Shown one piece after another: positions 17,631-32,600 of a stretch of DNA of 64,000 nucleotides (position 1 is the first letter of the stretch; every line of letters starts with the position of its first letter). Position numbers and translations under genes: made by a program. Source of the stretch: Bactericera cockerelli (lineage: Eukaryota; Arthropoda; Insecta; Hemiptera; Triozidae); NCBI GenBank assembly GCA_024516035.1, contig CM044960.1, forward strand, positions 15,285,880-15,349,879, read 5' to 3'. Under the pieces are notes generated by a model. It was not told the DNA's origin, made no database searches, and saw only the letters and a list, made by a program, of their open reading frames with translations.

Positions 17631-20600
17631 CTGAAGCAGGAGGAAAGTACAATGTGAAATTTCCTGATCAACATACAAAACATATGTAGTAGATCTGTTG
17701 GTTGCGGATAAAATCCGGATAAGTTAACAACAGGTGCCGCACCCCGAAACAGGCTAGTCAATACTAGCTACATTAACTCGCATTTTTTCATAATTGCTAC
17801 AGAGAGAGAGAGGTCTGTTGACATCTTTTCTTAATAAAAGTGTTGTTTCTTTTAGTTATGAGTTCAGAAAGTAACAGAACACAATCGAACACAATGTAAT
17901 TGGAAATATGGAAATAGAGAAAACAACAAGCGTCTAAAATAGCTGTTGTTTCATGGCTAAAAAATAGTACCGTACTGTTTAGTACTCTTAATAAAAAATA
18001 TACCCTCTAATGTTATGATGTATTGTATTGTTAATATGTTTCACCTTCGGTAAATATAGTTTACTACTTCTGCGACTACTAAGTAAAACCACACATGTTT
18101 TCACCCTATCAATAAAACAACAACAACAAAACTGTTTTGTTGAATTTGTGGTTTGTATAGTACAGAGGCTACAGCGGAATAAGAAAGGATATGTGGTTCA
18201 AGATGAGCCCTCTATAGTTGGCTCGTGACATCACAATCTCACATCCTCCAGCTGTAGCCGTGCTGATAACAACAACAACCACCCTGGTTGGACCCCGCTC
18301 ACCTGTATCCTGTAGCCGCCCGGTGCCAGGAGTCCCATCTCCTGCAGGGTGACCGCCACGTCAGAGGGGGTGCCGTCGGTTCTCCGGTTCAGGAAAGCAA
18401 TGGCGTAGGAGAAGTAGTTTCCCTGGAGAGGGGAGATGGGGCGGGCCCAGATCTCGATACCCTTGTGCTGGAGGAAACGAAGAGGTTGGGGGAATTAAGT
18501 GTCTAAATTAATAATTATGATCTAGATTCTAGAACAATTTTTTAATTAAAATTTACCAAAGTTAATCAAAATAAAACTTTTTTAAATCACGTTTTCATGG
18601 TACAAAAATTTGATTTTCAGAGCATTTTTTTGGGTGCTTTGTTTTTGGAAGAAATACAATTTAAGGCACACCTCATTTTATTTTTGATGCTGTTTACAGT
18701 AATATCATACTTATTACAATCATTAGTAATATAATAATAATAATGCTTTTTTCTTTGTGTTATTATGTCACAATTTTAGTGGGTAGCGCAGAAACATAGG
18801 ACTTTACCACTTTAATTTACAATATATTGTATTATTTTTTTGCCTATGATTCTGCCACTGGTCGCTGCTTCACATCAAAGCAGCTACTCATTTTTCCTCA
18901 CGAGGTAACAATCATTAGTACAAAAGGTAATTTTTTTTTTAGACTGTATTTGTAAGTTCTACTTTTATATCAACAGTCAGATTTATTTGCGTGTGTCCCA
19001 TTCATAGAAGGAATTACCTTTTCTTTATTAATGTACGAATTACTAACTCACTTTAGGGTATTGCATATTAGTAATTCATCCTTACAATCTTCTCAAAGTT
19101 ACCTTGTATATCCTTCGTCCTTGGATTCCCAGAGGGTCCTGGTCCACTGCGATGATCTTGCGGTTCTGCAGGATAGCCTTGTACTCGGGCCGGATGGTCC
19201 TCAGGTCCACTGACATGAGGAGGGGGGCCGCTAGGATGGCCCACATGGCCATCTGGGTCTTGCACTGCTCGTAGCTGAGGCCGAAGTTACCGATGATCAA
19301 CTGGAGGAGGAGGGAACAGGTTTTAAAAATCCCATAAAAAATTCACAAAAAATAATTAATGAAATCAGATTTCCAAGAAAACTTCTTGAATGTGTGACCA
19401 AAATTAAAATCTTCATCAAAAATAGATTATGCTGAATTTAAACATTGTTATAGAAAAACAAATTTCTTTGAATATTTTTAGATTACACAGATTATAATAG
19501 ATAGTAATGATTACTTAATGGCAACCTAAATCAAGAAGAGGTAACTATTATCATGTATTTAAATGTTTCTTCCAAGTAAGATAATTTCATAATAATACGT
19601 ATGATCAGGAAGAAATATTTTTTTTTTTTTTTTTTTAGGAGACGTATTTTTTATTTTTATTTATTTTACAGATAATATACTCGTATTTCTGCCATTTGCA
19701 ATCCAGAGGGCAAAGTACTCAGAATACTTGAGCAATTTCCTCTCTTGATTACAAGTGACATTTTTTGGAAATGTAATAATTAATGGAAAAAATGTAATAA
19801 TTAATCTTGTGTGCTGTAGTAATCATGTGATTATGGCCATGTTTTCAATTTATTAAGCTAGTTCTGAAGACTACATCAGAATCAGGACCATGAAATCAGG
19901 TTAACTAAAGAAATTTTAGTGAATCAGGTAAAAAATATTTTTATGAGCGCCTGATATTTAATGTGTATGCAATGTGCAAGATACGCTTCGAATTTGAGCT
20001 ACATCTCCGTTAATATTCTTTAATCAACCTTGATTTTAATTTTCTAAGCATGCTAAAATAATTCCTCCCCTTACCATGTCTGGGTCATTCCAATGGCCAG
20101 GCCCTGCGTTGGGCACTATCGTATCCTGGTTGTTGCCATAGTAGTCGATGATGCTTTCCAAGCTCTGCCAAGAGTCCTGGATGTCGTCAAAGTTTCGCCA
20201 CAAGTTGCAGTGCTCGATGATAGATGAGAAGTTTGGCTGTGAAGAGGAGAAGATGTTTAAAAAAATGAAATATCTTGTTCAAAATAATTCTGTGGGTTCC
20301 AGTGAATTAGAATAAAACTGTCCTTCTAGTTACAAGTACATAATAGCTTTCTTAATGCTTTAGATTTTTTTTATTAGATATTGGGAAAATCGAAACTTTA
20401 AAAAAATCTAATCAATAATGCTTGAGCAAAATGTTGACATTTTTGGTAAGGCAGACCCAATAAGTTGCCAATAGAATACCATAAAGACCAGCGCTATTTA
20501 TAGTATTTGTCTCTAACGCTACTCCTAAGATTATAGATATCTGAAAATACATTAAATTTGTTAATAAATTTACCGTCATTCCAGAGTAGATTTGGTACAC

Positions 20601-23600
20601 GGGCCAACTGCAAGAGTAGACCATTCTCTTTCCTGTTCTGTTCAGCCAGTAGCCGAATTCGGGGTATCCTGGGGACAGAAGGTGATTTTCATATTGAAAA
20701 AGCAGGAGACACAACACCGTGACACAGCGATGAGCTTAATGTTAAGTGGACTTAAATATTATCAACACATCATCGGATAAACATTACAATGGAGTTTAAA
20801 ACACATTAATAAAACTTGCTTAAGTCGGTACTTGGCCTGGCAATCCTGGCATGCTACCGCAAATTAAGGTCGTTCGTCCAGAGCAGAGTTAGATTTATGT
20901 GTAGTTGTGTACTTTTGAAAATAAAAGTTCCCAAGTACCCAAAATGTTCTTTTGGAAATCGCCAGGAGCAAATAACTCGACAGTTTCTTTTAACATCGAT
21001 ATTTTAACTTTATACACGAGGTATTTTGTAATATCATTCAAAGTTGAAACAACAAAAGATCTCTAAAGTAACTGCAACTTTACAGAAATGTCGTTTTTAA
21101 CCCATAAAATTCACGACATACGGTAAAATACATTTATCAATGGTATAAAATCCAGTTTATCAGAATGGTTTTATTTCTTTAATGCACAATAGAGTTCTTT
21201 AAATGGAGTTGGTTCACTTCTTCCTCTGAAGTCTAGACGAAGAGGGAAGACAAAGTGTCAAACCTACCAGGGTAACAATACTCATTCTCCAAGACCTCTC
21301 TGACCCAAGCACCGAGCCGTAACCTATATTTCATACATCAGTATTCTATGTATGCATAAGTAACACTTTTGAATCTATTAGGAGTATACGAACCAGATTT
21401 ACTAGGGTAGTTAAGCTATGACAAGGCGGCTTTGGATAAATTCAGTCAGGTCTGTCAGAACTATCAAAATTGGGAATATAGCTACCTACATACTATGTAT
21501 TACATAGGTACCTAATAAGATCTAGCGTTTTGGTTAAAATTGAGAACGCTTCTTCGTTAAAAACACACATCTCATATAGATAAACATAGATATCATACAG
21601 ACCTCACATAAAGTATGTATTTACAATAAATGTATCCCAACAGTCATTTGGAAATATTTCATTTTCTACTAAGTTAGGACTTAGAGGTGAAGCCATGAAA
21701 ATGTTTTTGTTTTTACTTCCGATAGTATTGGAAATCGGAAGTACCTTTCTCCTATTATACATGTTTAAAGGGTTGTTTCATGTATGGATAAATTACTTTG
21801 CATGATCATCAGTAAGCAACCATGTGTTCTTGAGATTTTCCTTCTATCGAAAATATCCTTTATTTCACTCAGTGTGGGTCAGCAGTCAGCACCATTCGTA
21901 CAAGAGAACACGGGCCGCCCCATGAATCCTATTCAAAACACACGAGGCTATGCCATCGTGATCTAGATTACAAACACATCCAATAAATATTGAATGAAAC
22001 ATGGACATCCAGTCTCGAGCAAGAGTGTCTACGGGGTATTTATATTGAATATTATGCTAGTATTGGTAAAACAAGATAGCAGGTCCTCAGACGGTGGTTT
22101 GAGACCCCAAGTTGGCTCTCATTATGGTCTCACAACGCCCAGCGTGGTGAGGACATGGATTGGTGACCGTTCTGGTTTTGAATTCATTCATGATCATGAA
22201 TCATAGGTAGCCACTCCATCATTTTCTTTACCTCATTTTATTTGAGAATTTCACTGGTCTGCTGCGTATAATTATGTACGAGTATTTATTGCCTCGTATG
22301 CATTTATTGTCCCGCAGCGAGACTGATAGGCCTCATCTTATTTGCAATCGTCAAATTATTAAAGGAAATTTGACGGTCAAAAGGGAGTTTTTGAGAAGGA
22401 GAGAGCGAGGCCCAGGTCTACTTTTTATATACATTAACACTCCGATGCGCTGTCTCTTGTCTTTGAATAGGCCGTTTTTTACAGCTTGGCTGAAGGGTTC
22501 GATACCACTTTGTCTCCTCTTTGTTTATAGTCTCAGTCAGACTGCTGAGCTAATATTAGTTCATAGTTGACAGTAATCAGCTAAGTATATGATTTCACTT
22601 AGTAAGTGTAAGAGCGCTAGTACTTCTCTTAAAAACACTTTATAAATCCTTTGTCTTGGACATACACTGTTACCCCTGAAGCCTTGCCACTAATCTAAAA
22701 TTTTGACATTGGAATCAGCATATCGTCGCTTAAGAAGACGTACCTCGTAAGTCCGAATTTTTCGATATTGCGTTTTTGGTATCGCTGGAATCGGAAAGAA
22801 ATATCGATTTTTTTAAAATCGGTTTTATATGACCATTCAAATACAAAGAATGACACAATAATCGATTAAAGTTTACCTCGTAAATCGATATTTTTGTTTT
22901 GAAGAAAATTTCTGGTGAGACCTCGTATCTCCAGTCATATATGTGTATTGTGTAAAATAAATCAGAGATACGAGGTACCTCTACAAAAAATGCACACATG
23001 CTTTTCTGAAAATTTTACAAGAATCAGTTGAGAGGTACCTCGTATGTCCGATATCTCCTAAAAATACAAGTTTTATCAAAAAAAATAGTAATTTCAATCG
23101 ATAAAACAGGTATATGTTTATGGTTAAACTGATTTTTTTTATTTTTTTTTTAAACCTGCCCACAACTTTATAATCAGTTTTTACTGTCTCCTGAAAAGTT
23201 CAAAAATCGGACTTACGAGGTACCTCTTCTTAAGCGACGATATTCAGATGGTCGAAAGAAAGGGTTTGAGGACCCCTGCCAGGATAGAAGAACCATAAAT
23301 ACAGCTGTTCCAGAGTGTTTAGCAATGAACATGATCTGGCGGTTCCTATGTAATGATAGTTACATAAATGATAAGGTCCCTATGTAACTAGTTACTACAG
23401 AGTGCTTCCAAATGGTTCCAAATATTTACGAGACTGGTTTTGAGAGCCAAATAAGTTCTCCTCAGGCCATACTTGAAAAGATCTGATTGGAATGGGAGAG
23501 TAGCAATCTACTTGAATGTAAGTAGGTACTTTAAATGACTTTGGATAGTTGGACTTTACGTAAATTACAAAATTCTTTGAACATTACCAGATTACCACCG

Positions 23601-26600
23601 TGTTCATTTGTCTGAAGTACAAGAGCAGTGTCAGACAAAAGTAGTTCAATGAAGGTTATAAATAATTATTATGTGGGTAAGTATGTAAGGTATTTAACAC
23701 TGATCTGATTCTATTGAACAGGAAGGGCACTGTCGGATTTCTTAACAAGTTTGTAAAAAACTTTGTTTCACCTCTTACTTCTACATTAAAAAAATGGTGT
23801 GAGAATTTTGTCTGCTTCAATTTACAGGTCACCTGGTAAATAGGTAAACGCAGATAGCCAGAATGGACCAACACCCCTTTGTACTGTTATTGCTACCTGA
23901 AAATATTAATAAAATACAAAATAAAATCACCATTTTATGACCATGTCTTTTTATTCATGGTACCTACTGATTTATTACTGAAATGCCCGATTGTGACAAA
24001 AAAATATATATAGAAGAAAATCCCAGTTAGATCTTAAATTTATTGATCCAGTAACTTGAAATAGCTTGGAAAATTTAGTTCAGGAGTTCCATCCCTTAAC
24101 TTAAGCTACAGTAACACACTTTTTGGTCCTACTGTACCTTCAGATATTAATGTAGGTACAGATAACGTATCTGGCTACTTGTATGTGACTCACGATAAAT
24201 AATTATATCAGAGGTAATTATACTACTCTGGAATCAATGTACCAAGTAGCCATATCTCTAGCCAATAGGTAAGTGGTAAGTACCTACTCATTAAGGGTAT
24301 GATATCGCACTTGTACTTTATGGTTACATTAACTTGATGAAATTGCAGAAATGGATCGTCGGGTAATAGAGTTCCAATCATTGCAGCTGTCAGTGAAACA
24401 CCCGAGGCATCAGTTGAGGAAAAAATACGTATTAGAGACACAATAATTATTTCATTTCTTAATGATAATTTAGGTTGATTCATCAGTGGTTAGGCAGTAA
24501 GTTCCAGAGTAGTTGAAAAACGGATTCATCGATTTGCAGATCAAAAGGACGTGGTTCAAGCCTCAAAAGAAAAACTCTTTGTGAGACCATGCTTGTTTCT
24601 TCTTCAACTTTCCATGGTAAATAAGTTCAATAGTTATTATTATCTTTGCTTCGAGGTTTAGGGGTTCATAGCGATTTCTACAACACAATATTATTAATCT
24701 GGATAAATCTTTTTTCTAATTTACAACGCACTAACAAAGCGATTGGAGTCTTGGTGTTTGCGCTGGATTCTTAAAGTTCTAGAACTCTAGAATCTAGATG
24801 TTTTATAAATAGACTTGTAAGTTTGGAATAGGTAGGTAACTATCTACCTAGGTAATTAACTTTTTTATGAAAAGACCACGTTTGTCCTTGTTAAATTTCA
24901 ATTACAATCTCAGATTTATAGAATTGAGCCATCGGCGAAACATATGGAGCATCAATAAATTATCCATTGTATCGGACATTAAACGATTCTATTGTGCTTA
25001 ACCTCTCTCGTCTATGCTCTTCTATTGTTGATCTACATAATCTTAGGCTAAGTCCAAAGAGACCATTCTACACAAGGACCTTAAAGTCGATGGTCAGACG
25101 ACATAATGAACATCTTGTGTGACCATTAATATCAAAGAGACAAAGCCAATGTTATTTATTGTATTCTATTACAATAAATTACAATATGTAACTCTACCTG
25201 GACTTGACTACTATTTGTAACATCTATGTAGGTATCTTTCTCTGCTTTGATTTACAACAGCGTACACTCGCTTTAGAAAAGCAAGGTCGAAATATCGCGT
25301 TTCTCATCTGTGCCTTTAGATCTTAGAAAATATGGTACTCAAACGCTTGCTTCGCTCGCAAGACAAATAATACGGTAAGTAAGGTCTTGTGAAACGGAAT
25401 GAACTCGTGAACTCTATGAAACGTGACTCCAGTAATTGCTATGAGATGAACGTGTAGCTCGATGACAGGGTCCGTTATTTTCAGATTTGCATGCGTTAAC
25501 ATAAAGGAATACATGGATGTCATTTATATTCCATTGACTATTCTATTCATGGTCCATTTCACTTATGCTGGCTTGAGATTGAGGTTTCCATCTCAATATG
25601 TAAATTTGCAGCAAAACATCATCTGTTCTACCCGTCTACTTGAAATTCATGTAAATACATACATAATGGTGTCCTGTGTACTTGTAGCTATGTTCGTCAG
25701 AAAATATTAGTAATCTATGAAAATCTGTTCTGTTTGTCATACATTTTCGCAAGGTTCAGGCGGCCGCGCCTCCTGATGTGTACTGCGAATATTCCAACCT
25801 AACAAACTATAGCAGCAGGCTAAATAATAATAGCAGGCTAACATCTGAACAAATAACAGAATGACTGAAAACAAATAACATATGAACTGCAATAGACAGA
25901 ATAAATAGCAGACTGCACTTCTACCAGGCTGAATAAATACTCATTTTCATTCTCACTTTTTTCACAGACACTGCAGTATAGGTAAAGTATTGCATTATTA
26001 TTTAGAAATATTCATGTATAAATTATTAAATGCTTTTGTTTTGTGCCGTGTTCTTCTCTTCCCATTTGAGATCTTCGATATGATCCATACTAACTTAAAG
26101 ATCATAGTATTACAAACAAGTTGAAAATGTTTCCATCCAGCCAAGTTAAATAAAATAAAAACTTATTGTTGGCCCTGTTTTCAAGTCCTATACAGATGTT
26201 ACACTGGATGCCTTTCAAGAGAGATCATACACCTGTAAAGTGCTCTGGTAGTCAAGTGGTTAACGCGCTATTCTGGTAATCCAGGTAGCGTAGGATCCGT
26301 TGGTTCGAATCAAACCCAGTGCATGAATTTTTCGTCATTAATTTGAGTTTGTGACCACATAATAATAATACTCTGAGGGTTAGGTGGTAGAAAATGCTTT
26401 GAGCATTAACCTCGCCTGGTGGTTACCTTCCACTAAAGAGTAATATTATTAAGCAGCTCACAAGATAGTACTGGACTCCATGACGGTCGGGTTCACGCAC
26501 CCAGTTCACCCGAGAGGATACGTCACCCCCGCTAAGGCAACATCCCCAGGGCATTAGCCGCCAGCGTCAAAAACAACAACTAGGTACTACTTACCCTGGA

Positions 26601-29600
26601 TTATAGTTCCCAGATTTTCTACCTTGGTTCAACGAAGGGTTGTTTTTAGTGGGTTCGCCAAATCCCATTCTCCCGATCTCATAGTTGGTAAGGCCTTTCT
26701 CGATAGCTGGGACTTGGGGGTGTAGATTGTAGATACATATCACTATGTGTTTATTCCGTGGTTCTTGTTCTTGGGTTCGGTTTTGTTCGCTATTTGCGAA
26801 TCGGGTTCACTGTTTCCTTGGAAATTTTTTCCCCTCATAAAAAAAAGAAGAAAAAAAAAAAAAGGTACTACTTACCCCTGTCCATATCGCTGGGGTGAGA
26901 ATAGCAGCCGTCGATTTTGATGTAGTCCACGTTCCACTCGGCGAAGGAGATGGCGTCCTTCTCCAGGTTGCCTAGGATACCAGGGTAGCCAGCACAGGTG
27001 TAGTTGCCATAGTCCTCGTACATGCCGAACTTCAGACCCTTGCTGTGGATCTGCAACGGGGAAAGAGTTGAAAACATTATTATTTTTTCTTAGCTCAGTG
27101 GTTAAGCACTCGCTTGCCATGCGGAAGGTCCTGGGTTCGATCTCCCGTGCCGACAAAAATTTGTATTCTTAATTCGGTTACAGTTGTTTGTAAGGGATAC
27201 CTTCCGGTGCGCTCGTGTTGACCCAGCACCTAAATGGGAAGTATTGTGTCACTTCTCGACCATCAGAGGGGAGGCATACTACGGGATGGGCAGGCTACAA
27301 CACAGACCACAAGCGTCTACAGTAGCTCCTGTTTCATGGCTACGAAATAAAAAAAACTGCGAAAAACTCATCTTTAAAAAAAAAAAATTGTCTTATAATT
27401 GACTTTTCGTATATCTGTAGACGCTAATTCGTGTTACATGGACGATCAGAAACAATGTACTGTGCACCTTCCATGTTCTTTCTTCCCACTTATGTATATC
27501 ATAGAGATTTTACTTAGGTCGTGCTGTTTTGGTTATGCTATGAATTGTTTGGTAGTATAATATTACTTCTGTCTCGATAACTCGATCAATAAAGCTGTGG
27601 ACTCATAACCTGTAGGTTAGGGGTTAAAGTCCCAAGCATGGATGATCTTAGTAAGGAGCTTTTGAGTAATTGAGACATCATTTTTGTTATGAATACTAAA
27701 TAATTATGATAACCACATAGAGTTTGTAGATATCTTACTTTTGCAAAAAAAAAATTCTTCTCTTAATTAGGTACCTATAAGTAATAGGCATCTCCTTATT
27801 CATACTAGAAAAGTTCTCTATCCATTTATAATCAGCTTATTTTTTTTACTATTAACGTCAAATCAATCTGTCCTAACTTGATATACCTGCTAATTTATTT
27901 TTCAAACAACACAAAGGCATTGCCAGCTGATTTGATGAAAGTATAGATGTCATAAACTTATGGTGTCACGAACTGATATTAAATTAACAACACTAGGAAA
28001 TAATGAGCTCTTAGTATCAAATACACACTGTAACAATGAAACAGATCAGGCAAATTGACCTGGGTGAGGAATTCATAGAGATTATTCTGTAATGAAAGTT
28101 GTATTGTTAAAGAATGTAAGTTTTATATTAATTATGAAGGGATCCATAAGGCTACAGTACCTCTACCTATACTTCTTATATGTACCAATGAATTAATAAT
28201 GTATCTAGGTAATCATAATGTAGACCATAGTATAGGTAATTACATGGAATAGTCTATGCACTCTTTGCAACATAATTATTAATGGAAAAGTAAATAATTG
28301 GGGACAATTTATTTGCAATAGCAATAAAGGTATTATATTTTTCCATACTTTGCAACGATCGTAATTCCCTGTTTGTCAATAGTCCTTGCCGCAAGTTTAG
28401 ATGCGACAAAATCGACTTTATTAGAGCGTTATGTATTTTCTTAGAATTCTATCCGATCCTAAATTTCGTTAAAGATAGCTTTTGTTTGAAAGAATCGGAC
28501 TTTAGAGTGCAATTGAAAATTTTCTTTCACATGTGCTCGAAATTTTTGATCCACCCTCATCCGATACGATTTGATATTTGACTTCTCTTCATTGAGGAAT
28601 ACACAATAAATTAATCTTCTTGTGGTTATACTTTTTTCTAAAGGTTATACGTACTCCATGCTCACATAAATATTGTGATAGGAGCTAGGAGCTTTATCTT
28701 GAGATCAGATTCTGGTCACAAAAGTATCAAGCATAGAACACTATAAATAATAGTGCTTCAAAATAAAGAATGCCCGGAGCACCACGTGCGGGTAATCTAA
28801 ATATTATTTTTTTAAACTATAAATCTAAGTAAAATGGCACACTATTATCCACTTCTATACAGCATGTCATAGTGTCATACACACTTATCTGATAAGTATC
28901 ATCAGTCTTGGCACTTTGGTTTTCAGATAATATCTTAAGTATGAATATCTTGAGTTATCTTATGTTATTCGAATAAAATTGCGTTTGAGAGACGGTAAAA
29001 TGACAATGATACTTCTTTTTCTGAAGCTGCTGATAATGATGAAAAATAAGTTATTCCGACAATAAAATTTATTTAACATAATACTGAAGATTTACTCTAA
29101 CTCTAAGCTTTATAATCTTTCAACTCGTGGAAAAAAATATTATAATAATCTGATTCCTGCATTGGAAATTCCTGCTTTTAAATCTGATTCCTGAATTATC
29201 ATGTTTGTAAATTGCGAAGTGATATTCTGTGTACGGTGCATTGGTACCAGGTGGTAAGTACCTAAAATTACATCCTACATAGCAAAGATAGATCTTCGAG
29301 TGTTCATCGTAAGAATTATGAATTTAAGTGTCACTTTATGCTAATCTTTGGAATATGTGCTTTTAATGGTTAATGTGACCAGTATCACTTCATGTGGTAC
29401 CATAGTACCTACTGTGAGATAATATTGGAGACGAGATGTTCATATCCAGAGACATAATAAACCACTTATGTATGCAACTCTCGCATTATCCTCTTTTCTA
29501 AAATATATGGTTCAAATTTCGGTCAACCGTTTGTATTTTATAATTCTGACAAGATTGATTTATGGCTTTATGTTACGTGAGTACCTACACTACACAGGAT

Positions 29601-32600
29601 CTAAATTAAATTTCGGAACGAACTTTGAAATTAAAAAAAAATATTTTTATATAATAATCCGTTTTTTATTGTCAAAACTGGTTAGTTGACAAATTCATAG
29701 AGGTATTTTGCACTCCGTCTAGACACTGGAAGAAGTATTTCGGAATCCTGAATAGAACTGCTTTTAACTCTGTATGTAAAAAACAATCAAAGATCATTTT
29801 TCTCTTCTTTGATGAGTGTTTCGTAGTCATGAAACAGGAGCTGCTGTAGATGCTTGTGGTCTGTGTTGTAGCTTGCCCATCCCGTAGTGTGCCTCCCCTC
29901 CGATGGGCGAGAAGTGACACGATACCTACTTCCTATATTCAGGTGCTGGGTGAACACGAGCGATCCAGAAGGTGTCCCTTACAAACAACTGTAACCAAAT
30001 TTTGACTGCAATTTTTTGTAGGCTCTGGTATTCAAACCCGTGACGTTTCGCTTGGCAAGCGAGTATCTCTACATTGACCTAATGGTGAACTCATAGCTTA
30101 ACTTAATAATGATGTATGTACCAGGTTTCTAGATATAAATCAGAGTAGTAAAATTATACTTAGAACTTAAAATTATTGAGGGACACTAGGTCATATACCT
30201 AGAAGGGACAAAGCATAGCTACTGGAATAAAATGGCTATGGCTATATATATATACTCAGGGTTTCAGGAAAAATAAGTTGAGGAATTCTGATGCCCTAAG
30301 CATACCTACAATTTTTTTAGTTGGAAATTTAGGAATCGGGCGCGACCACGTAAAGTAAAAGGGAAGGGGTGTATTGATGATCCTATGGGTTCGTTGAACC
30401 CGGAAATTTAATATTGCCATCACTGCTGAACTTGAAATAAGCCACTATTATTATAATTGCTATTCATCTGTCACTCCGTGTCATGACTCTGATTATGAAT
30501 GTCAGTACGTACACAGTAAAAATGAGGACCATGGCTCTGACCTTTGACAGAAGACAGGTTAAGTACCAACTAGTGTCTTACTGTCTATTTCATAAATATC
30601 TCGTTGTTTTGGAAAATCTCTAAAATTAAGAGAAATACTGAAAAGGGAATAGAGAGGAAGAGGTGAGAGGAAGAGGTTAGAGCAAGTGAGGTGAGAGAGG
30701 AGAGCTTCAGGACGAAATTGTTAAACAATATTAGAAATTTTTGTGATACCTCTGTGTACGTCTAGATATTTTTTTCGGTTTAACGTCGCTTTCATCTGCA
30801 TGATCATATCGCGACGGGGGTGTTACTCTCCATTCGCAGGAAACTCACAAACCTGCAACCCATATTAACCTCACCCATCCTGGGTTGGGTCGGAATGCCA
30901 GCATCACGAAGTCTTCACCCTGCTGGATTTTTGCTTAACTTCGGTGATCCTACGACGTTGCATTCAACGCGCCTTCAACGCTGGCTTTAAGTCTAGATTT
31001 TGAGTATTGCTTTAAATGAGAGTTCTAACTCAATTTCGTGATCACAGTTTTGACTATTAAATCCCCCTCAGTTTTTTTTCCGCTGGGCGCTATGGCCACT
31101 CACTTCGCCCATGTCTTCAAGTCTGTCTAGTCCGCCCCTAGAAGTCTATCATTCCATCAATCATCCCATATCGGATTATTCTCACTCGCAGGAATTCCGA
31201 CAATCTTCGCGTTCTCTACGCTCGTATAATGTTCTCTAATTATCGTGCCTGTATTAGATTTATAGTCCGCTCAATTATGATCAATCATCGAGGTGCGTTG
31301 TCCATCATCACTCGATTTATCATCCGTCATAAATCCGAGCCTAGTCTATTATTCGGTACATTTGGTGATTCCTCCTGATCTCTCCGCTAGATTGTACAGA
31401 GCTTTGTGCTTTCCATACATGATTGGTTGTCCCAACGCGCAACGGTTGGAAAAATGATTTTGCAGTGAATGAACCAATCGTTTCACGGGTGGGAAAACTT
31501 AACGACATCGTGTAACCACCAGTAGTTCCACAATTGCACTCACCGTAAATGGTGCTGGTCGTGTAATGTGTATGTATAAATGAAGTAGTTATTTTTGATT
31601 TTTGACATATCTATACTTATAAAAGAGAGTTTCACTCACTGACTGACTCACTCACTCACTCACTGATTCATCACTGTTTCTCCGAACTGGTAAGTCCTAG
31701 GAAGCTGAAATTTGGTAGGTAGCTTTGTCTTATAGTCTAGATGTGCAATAAGACGGGATTTTTCGAAATTCCCACTACAACACCTGCCATTGGCGAAAAA
31801 GGATTCTTTGCTTTCACGGCCATGCCTCGGCCCGCAAAGCGGGCGACAGCCCGCTAGTTATCAAGCAAAACGCTAGTTTTGCAACGCCAAGATATACAAA
31901 ACGAGCGTGCTATACTTACGGTAAACCGAGTTCGTATGTAATAATAAACGTTAGTTTTACCGTCCAAATAAGACAGACCCTTTCAACCTTTCATCCAGCA
32001 GTGGTCTTGGTAAAGCATTTACCACATTGTTGTACGGTTAAGTCCTCAGACAAATGAGCAGAAATCTATGCATTAGGTTGGAGCTTGGATAAAAGTCTCA
32101 CTTCAACACAAATGCAACGGAAGTTGGCAAGAAAGCGGATGCTTGGGCGTATTTCTAAAGTTTTCCTCGTGATCCAATTAGATTCTTCTCCAGGTCGTTC
32201 AACTTCCTACATTATTAAATTCAGAATTTTTGAAAATATATCATGTTGTATATACATTTGTATCTAAGTATGAAAGCTTTGTACGAGCTCACTGACCGAG
32301 AATCCTACAAATGGTATTTTCAGCATCTAAAACACCATATTTCTAATCCAAAGGCAACTGCAAGTATAGCTTTATGGTACATCCTACTTACAGTAGAACA
32401 TAAACCAAAAACATCGTCATATTCTTTCTTGCTCTCTGCAATAGAACTTAATTTATTCTTGCCGACTGTTAGTTTGCTACTCTAACCTGAGTGTGAAATA
32501 GTAAAAATATTCTGCACATTTAGGTTTAAGCCCATGGAATAACTTGACTAATACTTCAGTATACCTACAGGACAGCGTAAATTTATGTAAGAAGCTTTGT

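Larger units (their letters stand above)
20669..26875 (-). other. NAGA intron 3 (6.2 kb)
   Basis: AT-rich intron. Apart from the MITE at 22721-23241 and the SINE at 26238-26455, I see no exon, RNA gene or extended ORF with family resemblance. ORFs up to about 98 codons (for example near 22274-22570) look like chance frames. Confidence 0.5.
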
